64,000 nucleotides of DNA from Paraburkholderia terricola (GTDB lineage: Bacteria; Pseudomonadota; Gammaproteobacteria; Burkholderiales; Burkholderiaceae). The notes under the pieces are model-generated. The model ran no database searches and was not told the origin of the DNA. It saw only the letters and a program-made list of their open reading frames with translations. This document shows positions 8,994-16,085 of the stretch, in pieces; positions within the stretch are counted from its first letter, which is position 1; the number at the start of each line of letters is the position of its first letter. The stretch is from the NCBI RefSeq assembly GCF_900142195.1, contig NZ_FRAB01000027.1, positions 26,916 through 90,915 of the forward strand, read 5' to 3'. The position numbers and the translations under genes were made by a program.

Positions 8994-9388
8994 TAGTAGA
9001 TGCGCTGATGGAGTTCGACTCACGCGGGCTATTCGCATCGACAGTGCTGAAATTTACGCCCAATGTCTGCGGTGAGCGCGACGAACCACCATGCGGCGTC
9101 ATTGCGCTGCGAGAGGCGTTCTGATGCTAGCGACGGCAGCGCCGCGTGACAACGTCTCATATCGGGGAGACTTCGAACCGGCGTCGATGCTGCCTGAGTG
9201 ACTGAAATGGGTCCGGTTACTGCCGCTCGGCAACGGACAAAGCGGCAGTTCACCAGGTTTGCTCGACTACGGCCGGTTAGGGGCCGAAGCTGCGCCCCTA
9301 TCCGACTCCCTACGCCCGATATTTGAGCGAAACCCACGTTTGGATATTCGTTCCATCTCGGCCGAACCCGGCCGTCTGCTGATTCCCC
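8994..9388. other. gene-free spacer
   Basis: No gene is supported. The sequence is of the degenerate spacer type seen elsewhere in the accessory region and includes phrases such as CGGCAACGGACAAAGCGGC near 9228. Confidence 0.5.
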
Positions 9389-10153
9389 CTATCCGGCCAG
9401 TTCACGATGCAAGGCCCGATACTCCTGCGAAAGTTTGTGTCCCGGATCGAGGTGAATGACGGGGGTCGCCTGCTGATGCGATTCGCGGATCTTCACGGAC
9501 GAAGACAGCCGTGAAGCCAGCACCGGCAAGCCTTCACTGACGAGTTCGTCGACCAGCTTTTGAGGCAGGCTCGCACGAGGCTGAAACTGGTTGATGACAA
9601 TCCCTTCCACCTCCAGTGCGACGTTGTGATCCTGCTGGATCTCCTTCACGTTTTCCAGCAACGTGTAAAGCGCGCGACGGGAAAAGTCATCACAGTCGAA
9701 CGGGATCAGACACCGCTCGACGGCGATCAGCGCGGAGCGGGTGTAGAAGTTCAACGCTGGCGGCGTGTCGATATAAATCGCGTCATACATGTCGAGTTCG
9801 TTGAGCGCGTCACGCAACTTGTAGATCTTGTAGCGGGATTCCAGTTTGCCGTGCAACGCGTCCAGGTCAGGATGAGCGGGCATGATGTCCAGATTCTCAA
9901 ACGGCGTCGGATGAATGAACGACGTTACTTCTACGGGCCGGAAGCTGAACGTTAGCGCGGTTTCAAAGAAGCCAGCGACGGTGGGATGGGCCTCGCTGGC
10001 CTGCGGGCCGAGCAGGTATTGAGTTGAATTCGCCTGGGCATCCAGGTCGATAACCAGAGTGCGCAGACCTTCGCTGGCGCTGATGGCCGCAAGGTTGCAG
10101 ACGATGGTCGATTTGCCTACGCCACCTTTCTGATTGAATACGACGCGCCGCAT
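9389..10153 (-). CDS. orphan ParA-family ATPase
   Basis: A 254-residue P-loop ATPase of the ParA/Soj/MinD superfamily. The deviant Walker A KGGVGKST is at residues 9-16, the A' motif VIDLDAQANST follows near 34-44, and the Walker B equivalent is AIYIDTPPAL. There is no N-terminal DNA-binding extension, so it is the short ParA type. No parB-like gene or clustered parS-like repeats are visible next to it, unlike chromosomal or plasmid partition loci. It may position some other cargo or be a remnant of an integrated element. Family call is firm; role is open. Confidence 0.9.
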   Translation of the reverse strand: MRRVVFNQKGGVGKSTIVCNLAAISASEGLRTLVIDLDAQANSTQYLLGPQASEAHPTVAGFFETALTFSFRPVEVTSFIHPTPFENLDIMPAHPDLDALHGKLESRYKIYKLRDALNELDMYDAIYIDTPPALNFYTRSALIAVERCLIPFDCDDFSRRALYTLLENVKEIQQDHNVALEVEGIVINQFQPRASLPQKLVDELVSEGLPVLASRLSSSVKIRESHQQATPVIHLDPGHKLSQEYRALHRELAG

Positions 10154-10469
10154 ATTCTCCCCTTGAACGGAAGCTGTCCCAAAGGCGCCAGCATACCTGA
10201 GTCAGTCGGCTGGGATGGATGTGGGCGGCTATTTTCCGGCATGGGTCGTTGTGTCGTTGAAGGGGAAAGCGCGTCAGCGCGGTCGATGGTCTGACCGTTT
10301 GAGAAGATTAGTTGTTACTGATGGGCAGACACCTTGCCGTTGGCAGGTAAGCCGCGGCTGGAAAAGTGTGGCGTCGCTTGGTGTTAAGACTATCGCATCG
10401 GGCCCTGTTCGGCCAACAACGGTCGCTCAGCTTGGCCGCCTAAATCAGCTAGCCGAGGCATAGCAGTGG
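10154..10469. other. gene-free spacer
   Basis: No supported gene. It contains GGCCAACAACGGTCGCTC at 10411-10428, which is close to GGGCAACAACGGCCGTTC at 11660-11677. Confidence 0.45.
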
Positions 10470-10499
10470 TTACACAATCATCAGTTTGTGTGTCAATAT
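10470..10499 (+). promoter_or_regulatory. possible sigma-70 promoter for the poly-His leader
   Basis: TTACAC (10470-10475), an 18-base spacer and CAATAT (10494-10499). If used, transcription would start almost at the leader ATG (10507), giving a leaderless or near-leaderless mRNA, which fits the lack of a ribosome site there. Match quality is modest. Confidence 0.25.
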
Positions 10500-10506
10500 T
10501 GACGCC

Positions 10507-10587
10507 ATGGAACTTCGTAACATCCTGAGCAAGTCTCACCACCATCACGGTCGCTATTCGATGCGCCGTGGTTCGTTACGTCCATAG
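10507..10587 (+). CDS. 26-residue leader peptide with four consecutive His codons
   Basis: The peptide reads MELRNILSKS-HHHH-GRYSMRRGSLRP. The His codons CAC CAC CAT CAC occupy 10537-10548. An intrinsic terminator starts 46 bases after the stop codon, and the next gene is a histidyl-tRNA-synthetase-like protein. This is the arrangement of a transcription-attenuation leader such as hisL of enteric bacteria, in which ribosome stalling at His codons signals low charged tRNA-His. No Shine-Dalgarno sequence is obvious. It is too short to prove by coding statistics; the case rests on the His run, the terminator and the nature of the downstream gene. Confidence 0.62.
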   Translation: MELRNILSKSHHHHGRYSMRRGSLRP

Positions 10588-10588
10588 C

Positions 10589-10612
10589 AGGAAATCCGGG
10601 ATCGCATTTCCT
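10589..10612 (+). promoter_or_regulatory. leader hairpin between peptide stop and terminator
   Basis: AGGAAAT (10589-10595) pairs with ATTTCCT (10606-10612) over a 10-base loop. It lies just after the leader peptide stop, where pause or switching hairpins of attenuators occur. A competing pairing is possible between GCGCC at 10563-10567, inside the leader reading frame, and GGCGC at 10635-10639 in the terminator stem. Confidence 0.4.
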
Positions 10613-10632
10613 CTTTCCATGCACAAACGACC

Positions 10633-10660
10633 AAGGCGCCTTAGGCGCCTTTTTTATTTT
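10633..10660 (+). terminator. intrinsic terminator acting as candidate attenuator
   Basis: AAGGCGCC (10633-10640), loop TTA, GGCGCCTT (10644-10651), followed by a T-rich run to 10660. It stands between the poly-His leader peptide and the ribosome site (AAAGAGG, 10668-10674) of the HisRS-like gene, so it would abort transcription of that gene unless disrupted. Confidence 0.8.
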
Positions 10661-10680
10661 CAACACCAAAGAGGATTCTC

Positions 10681-11323
10681 ATGACCATGATTCGCGGAAC
10701 ACGTTTCATCGTTGGCAAGGAAGCCGCGCAAATTCGCGCTCTGGAAACTCGATTCCGGAGCTATCTTCATTAACGTTGGAGCGGAAGAGGCTATCGTCCC
10801 CGCCTTGTGGTCGCAGGATACGTTCATCCAGAAGGCTGGCGGTAGCGAGATCATCGGCCAAATGTGGGCCTTCTCCGATAAGAAGGGACGGGCTTGCTGC
10901 CTGATTCCGGAAGCGACAGCTCTCTTCCAGGAACGATGTAGTGAGTTGCTGGGTCGCCAACAGGAGCGGATGTTGTTTTATATCGCTCGATGTTATCGCT
11001 ATGAACGACCGCAAGCCGGCCGTTACCGTGAATTCTCCCAACTGGGATTCGAATATCTGTGCCCCGATCCGGAATTGGCGATCATGCGCAGTAAGGAAAT
11101 AGTGACTGGCTTTTTTGACTCACTTGCACTTCGCTATGAAATCGACGGTTCGGCCCACAGGGGCCTCAGCTACTATCTGAACGGGCGGGGCTTCGAGATG
11201 CGCTGCACCGAACTCGGAGCACAACAGCAGGTGGTGGGCGGCGGCGCATATCGGGAAGGTGCCGGCTTCGGCATCGGCGCTGAACGACTGCTGCTGGCGA
11301 TGATCGCCCAAGGGCTGGTGTAG
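10681..11323 (+). CDS. compact histidyl-tRNA-synthetase-like protein, requires a +1 frameshift
   Basis: A class II synthetase core related to HisRS/HisZ. Translation from the ATG at 10681 (AAAGAGG, 6-base spacing) gives MTMIRGTRFIVGKEAAQIRA and onward, then stops at TAA 10771-10773. The homology continues at once in the +1 frame (NVGAEEAIVPALW) to 11323. The joined product is about 213 residues. Retained motifs: LIPEATA (motif 1 region), RYERPQAGRYREF (motif 2, 10997-11035), RGLSYY (HisA-like, 11159-11176) and GFGIGAERLLLA (motif 3). The HisRS insertion domain and C-terminal anticodon-binding domain are absent. Histidine-pocket residues appear kept, so it may activate or sense histidine. It could be recoded, decayed or mis-sequenced; a TTG at 10712 could also start the second frame. 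Confidence 0.72.
10757..10773 (+). promoter_or_regulatory. candidate +1 ribosomal frameshift site
   Basis: The sequence is GGAG (10757-10760), then C TAT CTT CAT TAA C. The Shine-Dalgarno-like GGAG, the TAT CTT codons and the in-frame stop followed by C resemble the prfB site (AGG GGG TAT CTT TGA C), with one extra codon, CAT for His, inserted. Slippage of the Leu tRNA from CTT to TTC while the His codon waits empty would enter the frame that restores homology. Confidence 0.35.
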
Positions 11324-11832
11324 CGACACGCACGCTGGAGAGGCTTGTGTTTCGCAACTATCGCAAGCCTCAAATCGCGATTGATAGACTGCTGAGTCGG
11401 GACGCGAACGTCCGCCTCCTATTACCTCGACCGTCCCCTTTGGGTGGGCATATGCCGATCGTAAAGAACAGCGACCCGCATATCGCGACAACAACGTTGC
11501 GCCGTGGAACTAGACATCCTTCTTATCGGTTTGGAGCGGCCCATGGCGTTCGAGCGTCTGCTTTTCGGCCAAGCGAATGTCCCGAATCGGTCCGCGGCCG
11601 ACAACCGCCCTTCACCTGCGGGCCGAGGCCCCCTTATGCACATTGCATGATGACCGACCGGGCAACAACGGCCGTTCGACACAATGCTTCAGATCGTCGA
11701 CAATCTCTGTTGAAAGTGGATAACGATGCGGGGGATGGCTGTCCCGCTGGGACGCGCTGCCCAAGTGTCTGCAAAGGTGGCGTGATTTCCTAGGCTCCGA
11801 TATCAAAATAGAAGATTCTCCGGGGATAGTGA
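11324..11832. other. gene-free spacer
   Basis: No supported gene. GAGCGTCTGCTTTTCGGCC near 11549 resembles GAGCGTCCGCTTCGG near 7000, and GGGCAACAACGGCCGTTC (11660) resembles 10411. These look like degenerate non-coding spacer copies. Confidence 0.45.
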
Positions 11833-14800
11833 ATGAAGCTAACGCTGCCGCCATTACTTGGCTTAGATACTAAATTTGCAAAAGGAACGGTCAAGCAGTT
11901 GAAGGAAACCTCCAGGACATTGGAGGCTGAAATGACGCGGTTTACGCTTCCATCTGCGCTCGGATGGATGTTCAAAACCAATGCAAGTGAGGTCATTTAC
12001 GTGTTCCAGCGCTTACCGGTGGCGGCGCAGATACCTTCGGATGGCACATCGTTGGTTGGCAATATCCCGGAAGGCGCGGACGAAATTGATCTTCAAACTG
12101 CCAAATGGATACCTTGGAACGCGTCAATGGTAAGTAATTCCGCCGCCGAGGCACTAGATAGTTGGCGAAACGCATTCAGGTATATCAGCGAAGAGGACGC
12201 CGGTTCCGGAAAACTTGGTCTTCGCAAGCCGCAGATTGGCGCGCTCCATGCGATACATGCGCATTGGTCGACGACTTCCAGTGTTGCGACTGTCGTGATG
12301 CCGACAGGGACGGGGAAGACTGAGACCATGTTGGCAACTTTGGTCACGGCGCGCTGTCCGCGTCTGCTTGTTCTGGTTCCAACGGACGCGCTCCGGCGAC
12401 AAATTTCCGAAAAGTTCTACAGCCTAGGAATTCTTAAGCGCCCGGATTGTGTGGTCTTGGATCAAGCAGCGATCAGACCCGTGGTGGGTACACTAGTGAA
12501 GCTTCCGTCTACTCCGGACGAGGTCGACGAATTCTTCAGCCAATGCAACGTCATTGTAACCACCAGCGCATTGGCCGGACTTTGCTCCTCTGATGTTCAG
12601 GACCGAATGGCGGAGCAATGTTCGCACCTATTCATCGATGAGGCACATCACGCGGAGGCGCCGACGTGGAAACGGTTCAAGTCCCACTTCAAAGCACGCG
12701 AACGGCCTATTTTGCAGTTCACGGCGACTCCGTTCCGAGAGGATGGTCTTCCACTCGACGGGAAGATTGTCTATGTCTACCCCCTCAGAATGGCACAGCG
12801 CGAGGGATACTTTCGTTCAATTCGCTTCAGAAATGTCTTCGAATTCAGCACGCCGCGAGCCGATATAGAAATCGCCAGAGCGGTTGTGGAAGAATTGCGC
12901 GCAGACGCAACAGGACTTCACGTCGCCATGGCGCGTGTTGCTACGAAAGCTCGTGCCGCTCAGGTGCTTGAGATCTACCGCAGTATCGGGGAATACAAAC
13001 CTGTCATGCTCCACAGCACCATGTCTACGAAAGAAGCGAATGCCTCTCGGAGCTTGCTGGACTGTGGACAATCACGGATCGTAGTCTGTGTGGACATGCT
13101 CGGAGAAGGCTTTGACATGCCCGAGCTGAAGATTGCGGCATTCCACGATCTTAAGAAGAGCCTGGCGATCACCCTGCAGTTGGCTGGCCGTTTCACGCGA
13201 GCGAGAGAAGATCTAGGTGGCCCTGTATTTATCGCAAACACTGCGGATGTAAATCTTCGCGAGGAGCTTCGAACACTATATTCCCAGGATCCTGACTGGA
13301 ATCGTCTCCTACCAGGCCTGAGTGAAGGAGCGATCGACCAAGAAGTGGAGGCGCAGGAATTCCTTGCTGGATTTGTTGGACAGCTCGACGATATTCCATT
13401 GCACGAAATTCGTCCATCCGCAAGCATGGTCGTGTATCGCACCCGATGTGAGATGTGGAAGCCTGAGAACTACCGAAAAGCTTTTCGAGGAGGATCGAAG
13501 GAGGAGCGGATTTATCCTATTCTTAATGCGGCCGAACACACCCTGGTAGTTCTAGCGCCGCGACGCCAAGGTGTACCGTGGACCGATATCGCGTCGGTTG
13601 AAAGTATCGTCTGGGAACTCTGTATCGCTGTATGGGATCAACAGCGAGCGCTCCTATATGTTCACGGATCAACTAACACCGGTACTTACGCCGATTTCGC
13701 TAAAGCGCTTTGCGGAGACGACGCTTCCTTGGTTGTCGCACCGGAAGTGTTTAGGGTGATGGCTGGAATCAATCGGCTAATGCTCACGAATGTCGGACTC
13801 AACGAACAAATTGGCCGTCAAATTCGATACACCGGCCGCATGGGCCCCGACGTAGGCGCGCGTCTATCTGAAGCAACCCTAGGCACTTCAACGAAAGCTG
13901 TTCTCGCAGGGGTCGGATTTTCACGTGGGGAGCAAACATCCATCGGTGCAGGAAAGCGCGGGCGTGTTTGGTCGAATTTGCGCTTGCGTGTAAGCAACTT
14001 TTCTGATTGGTGCAAGCAGGCTGGCGAGAAGATTGGGAACGACGATATCGATCCGGAAGAGGTTCTGAAAGGCACCTTGATTCCGCGCATGGTCATGGCG
14101 CGCCCATCCGCCGTTGCTATTGGAATCGACTGGCCGGTTGAACTCATCGACTTCAATGAGTCCGTCACAGCCTTTTCGTTTGAGTACATCTCAGAAGTCT
14201 TTATGACTCATGTCGGCATCGAACTTGTCGAGTACTCGGCAACGGCGCCGCTGATCATCCGTATATTCACCGACAAGCGGGAGGTCAAGGTCCGTTTGAA
14301 GTTCGTAGGATCTGGTGCCACGGCCGACTTCGCTTTTGTCTATGAAGGCACGGGTCGCGCTTCGATCCGGCGTGGGAAAACGGTCGACGTTTGTGACTTC
14401 CTCACTGAGTTCCCTCCGACTATTTGGTTCGCGGACGGATCGAGGTTGGACGGAAACATGCACACTGAGTTGCGTACTGGCTCAACGCTGTTTCCGCGGG
14501 ACAAGCTAGAGGTAGTCGATTGGACGGACGTTGATATCAAAAAGGAGTCGCAACGTGAAGAGCGCAGGAAGGACTCGGTACAGTACAGAACCATCGAGGT
14601 TTTGAAGGATCGGTACGCATATGACGTAATGGTCGATGATGACGGGGCGGGTGAGGCGGCGGACATTGTAGGAATAGCTCTCGATGATCCCGTTGCGCCG
14701 AAGCTTATTACGGTCGATTTGGTGCATTGCAAGTATTCAGGCGGGAATACGGCGGGGGCGAGAATCGACGATATGTACGTCGTATGCGGGCAGGCACAGC

Positions 14801-15117
14801 GCAGCGTTATGTGGCTGCATAACAAGGACAGACGGACAGACCTTTTCGTTCACCTTCTAAAGCGCGAGTCTATACGTATCGACGAAGGGAGACCTTCACG
14901 TATCGAAGTTGGCAGCCGTGATCGGCTAGCATTGATCAGAGACATCAGCCGCACGTGTGCAGTAACGCTCAGAGTTTTCATTGTTCAACCGGGACTTTCC
15001 AAGACGGACGCAGCTGAGCATCAGCTGGCACTGCTTGGTGTCACTGAGAAATTCTTGAGCGAGACTTACCAACTTCCGTTATATGTCTTTTGCGGTGACA
15101 TTGTGAGGGTTGAATAG
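11833..15117 (+). CDS. SF2 DEAH helicase with possible C-terminal nuclease domain
   Basis: A 1094-residue protein. N-terminal residues 1-125 are unrecognised. The helicase core has Walker A MPTGTGKTE (156-164), DEAH (269-272), TAT (297-299), motif V VVCVDMLGEGFDMP (417-430) and motif VI QLAGRFTRAR (449-458), a layout close to type I/III restriction translocases and defence helicases. Residues 460-900 are unrecognised. Near the C-terminus, Asp944 (EAADIVGI) and the strand LITVDLVHCKYS (Asp962, His965, Lys967) look like a restriction-fold active site with an unusual HxK in place of (D/E)xK. Codon use is AT-richer than the flanking core genes. A stand-alone nucleic-acid defence enzyme is the best reading, but no partner gene is present. 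Confidence 0.85.
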   Translation: MKLTLPPLLGLDTKFAKGTVKQLKETSRTLEAEMTRFTLPSALGWMFKTNASEVIYVFQRLPVAAQIPSDGTSLVGNIPEGADEIDLQTAKWIPWNASMVSNSAAEALDSWRNAFRYISEEDAGSGKLGLRKPQIGALHAIHAHWSTTSSVATVVMPTGTGKTETMLATLVTARCPRLLVLVPTDALRRQISEKFYSLGILKRPDCVVLDQAAIRPVVGTLVKLPSTPDEVDEFFSQCNVIVTTSALAGLCSSDVQDRMAEQCSHLFIDEAHHAEAPTWKRFKSHFKARERPILQFTATPFREDGLPLDGKIVYVYPLRMAQREGYFRSIRFRNVFEFSTPRADIEIARAVVEELRADATGLHVAMARVATKARAAQVLEIYRSIGEYKPVMLHSTMSTKEANASRSLLDCGQSRIVVCVDMLGEGFDMPELKIAAFHDLKKSLAITLQLAGRFTRAREDLGGPVFIANTADVNLREELRTLYSQDPDWNRLLPGLSEGAIDQEVEAQEFLAGFVGQLDDIPLHEIRPSASMVVYRTRCEMWKPENYRKAFRGGSKEERIYPILNAAEHTLVVLAPRRQGVPWTDIASVESIVWELCIAVWDQQRALLYVHGSTNTGTYADFAKALCGDDASLVVAPEVFRVMAGINRLMLTNVGLNEQIGRQIRYTGRMGPDVGARLSEATLGTSTKAVLAGVGFSRGEQTSIGAGKRGRVWSNLRLRVSNFSDWCKQAGEKIGNDDIDPEEVLKGTLIPRMVMARPSAVAIGIDWPVELIDFNESVTAFSFEYISEVFMTHVGIELVEYSATAPLIIRIFTDKREVKVRLKFVGSGATADFAFVYEGTGRASIRRGKTVDVCDFLTEFPPTIWFADGSRLDGNMHTELRTGSTLFPRDKLEVVDWTDVDIKKESQREERRKDSVQYRTIEVLKDRYAYDVMVDDDGAGEAADIVGIALDDPVAPKLITVDLVHCKYSGGNTAGARIDDMYVVCGQAQRSVMWLHNKDRRTDLFVHLLKRESIRIDEGRPSRIEVGSRDRLALIRDISRTCAVTLRVFIVQPGLSKTDAAEHQLALLGVTEKFLSETYQLPLYVFCGDIVRVE

Positions 15118-15296
15118 GCGGGTTTATCGTGTATCGTAATCTTGGAATTTTTGTAGACCCTAAACCGCATCCGACACCACCAGAATCCCGCACACCCACC
15201 TCGCGCCCTACCCGCCCTTATCCCTTCAGCCAACCCGAGACATTTAGCCCACCAGGTTGAATGCAACCAAGGTCGCCTCCCTTATAATTACCGAGT

Positions 15297-15470
15297 CGCC
15301 GGGAAACACCCAGCGACCAGGTTTGACAGCCTGACGTTCCAACCGCACACCCGCTCACGCGGGTCGTGCGTCTATCTCCGCACGTCTATATTTCTATGGG
15401 CGGGCTGTGGTGGGGGAGCCGCGAGGCTCGCCGGAATGTTGGAACGCCGGTCTGTCAACCGCATCACGTG
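15297..15470 (+). ncRNA. structured phage-type RNA, C4/IsrK-like
   Basis: GGTTTGACAG (15320-15329) and CGTTCCAAC (15335-15343) pair at long range with CTGTCAACC (15452-15460) and GTTGGAACG (15438-15446), closing a domain of about 140 bases. Inside are the hairpin GAGCC-GCGA-GGCTC (15416-15429) and the unpaired-looking phrase TCTATATTTCTATGGG (around 15385-15400). From memory this combination matches C4 antisense RNA and the related IsrK RNA of phages P1/P7 and prophages, which control antirepressor-type genes. It lies directly before the 153-residue gene at 15540. Assignment to that class is from recall and needs a covariance-model search. Confidence 0.5.
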
Positions 15471-15539
15471 CCCGCTCACCCCTTCCACAAAAAAGGCAAG
15501 TGTCCGGGCGATCCAAAGAAGCAACAGGGAGATCGCACC

Positions 15540-16001
15540 ATGACCAGGTCCGTCAAAAATCAACCGGCTTCGCGTCCGCCTGTCGACGCACTTCAGTACG
15601 AAAAGCTTGCCCTTTCCGCGTTCGAGCTATGCGACCGACAGGTCGGTCAACTGGACACGTTGATCACGCTCGCGGCTTCGATAGTGAGAAATCCCGCGAT
15701 CACGCGCGACGAAAGACAGCGACAAAGAACGCTCATCGAATTGCTCGTGGACACGGCAGAGCAGTATCAACAGGAACTCGAATGCGACCGTGAGCTATTC
15801 CAGGTCATTGCTCTAGATGCGAAAGGCGTCCCGCATAGGCGCATCACGGCACATCACGCAGCGAAGTTGCTGGCCGAGGCATCGCAGAGAGGAAAACCAC
15901 CTGTCGCCGAGGCGAACGCAAAAGCAAGCGCAACCGCTTCCCAGCGTAAAAGCCCATCCGCGAAAACCGCCGTCACGTTAGCCACCGCCACCGTGCAGTA
16001 A
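15540..16001 (+). CDS. unknown 153-residue protein behind the C4-like RNA
   Basis: The ATG at 15540 follows AGGGAG by about nine bases; the longer open frame from 15366 runs through the structured RNA and is not credible. Residues 20-90 are predicted helical (LALSAFELCDRQVGQLDTLITLAASIV, then a helix ending AEQYQQELECDRELF). The tail after residue 115 is a low-complexity Ala/Lys/Ser/Thr segment ending TATVQ. I do not recognise it. Its position after a phage-type RNA suggests an element-derived gene, perhaps a small regulator. No membrane or signal segment. Confidence 0.7.
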   Translation: MTRSVKNQPASRPPVDALQYEKLALSAFELCDRQVGQLDTLITLAASIVRNPAITRDERQRQRTLIELLVDTAEQYQQELECDRELFQVIALDAKGVPHRRITAHHAAKLLAEASQRGKPPVAEANAKASATASQRKSPSAKTAVTLATATVQ

Positions 16002-16021
16002 CCGGCTGCCGTAAAAAAAGA

Positions 16022-16055
16022 CCGAAAAAAACAATGGCCGGCAACGCCGGCCATT
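16022..16055 (-). terminator. terminator of the hem operon
   Basis: AATGGCCGGC (16033-16042) and GCCGGCCATT (16046-16055) form a 10-bp stem with a 3-base loop. Read on the minus strand it is followed by TGTTTTTTTC, so it ends transcription after hemY. Confidence 0.85.
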
Positions 16056-16085
16056 CAAAATCGCATCCATCGCGCAACGCAACCG

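Noticed and set aside
9389..10153. Plasmid-type or chromosomal parABS locus
   Set aside because: No ParB-like gene or clustered parS palindromes could be seen around the ParA gene.
15366..15539. Extended N-terminus of the 153-residue protein
   Set aside because: It runs through the structured RNA and lacks a ribosome site; the ATG at 15540 has one.
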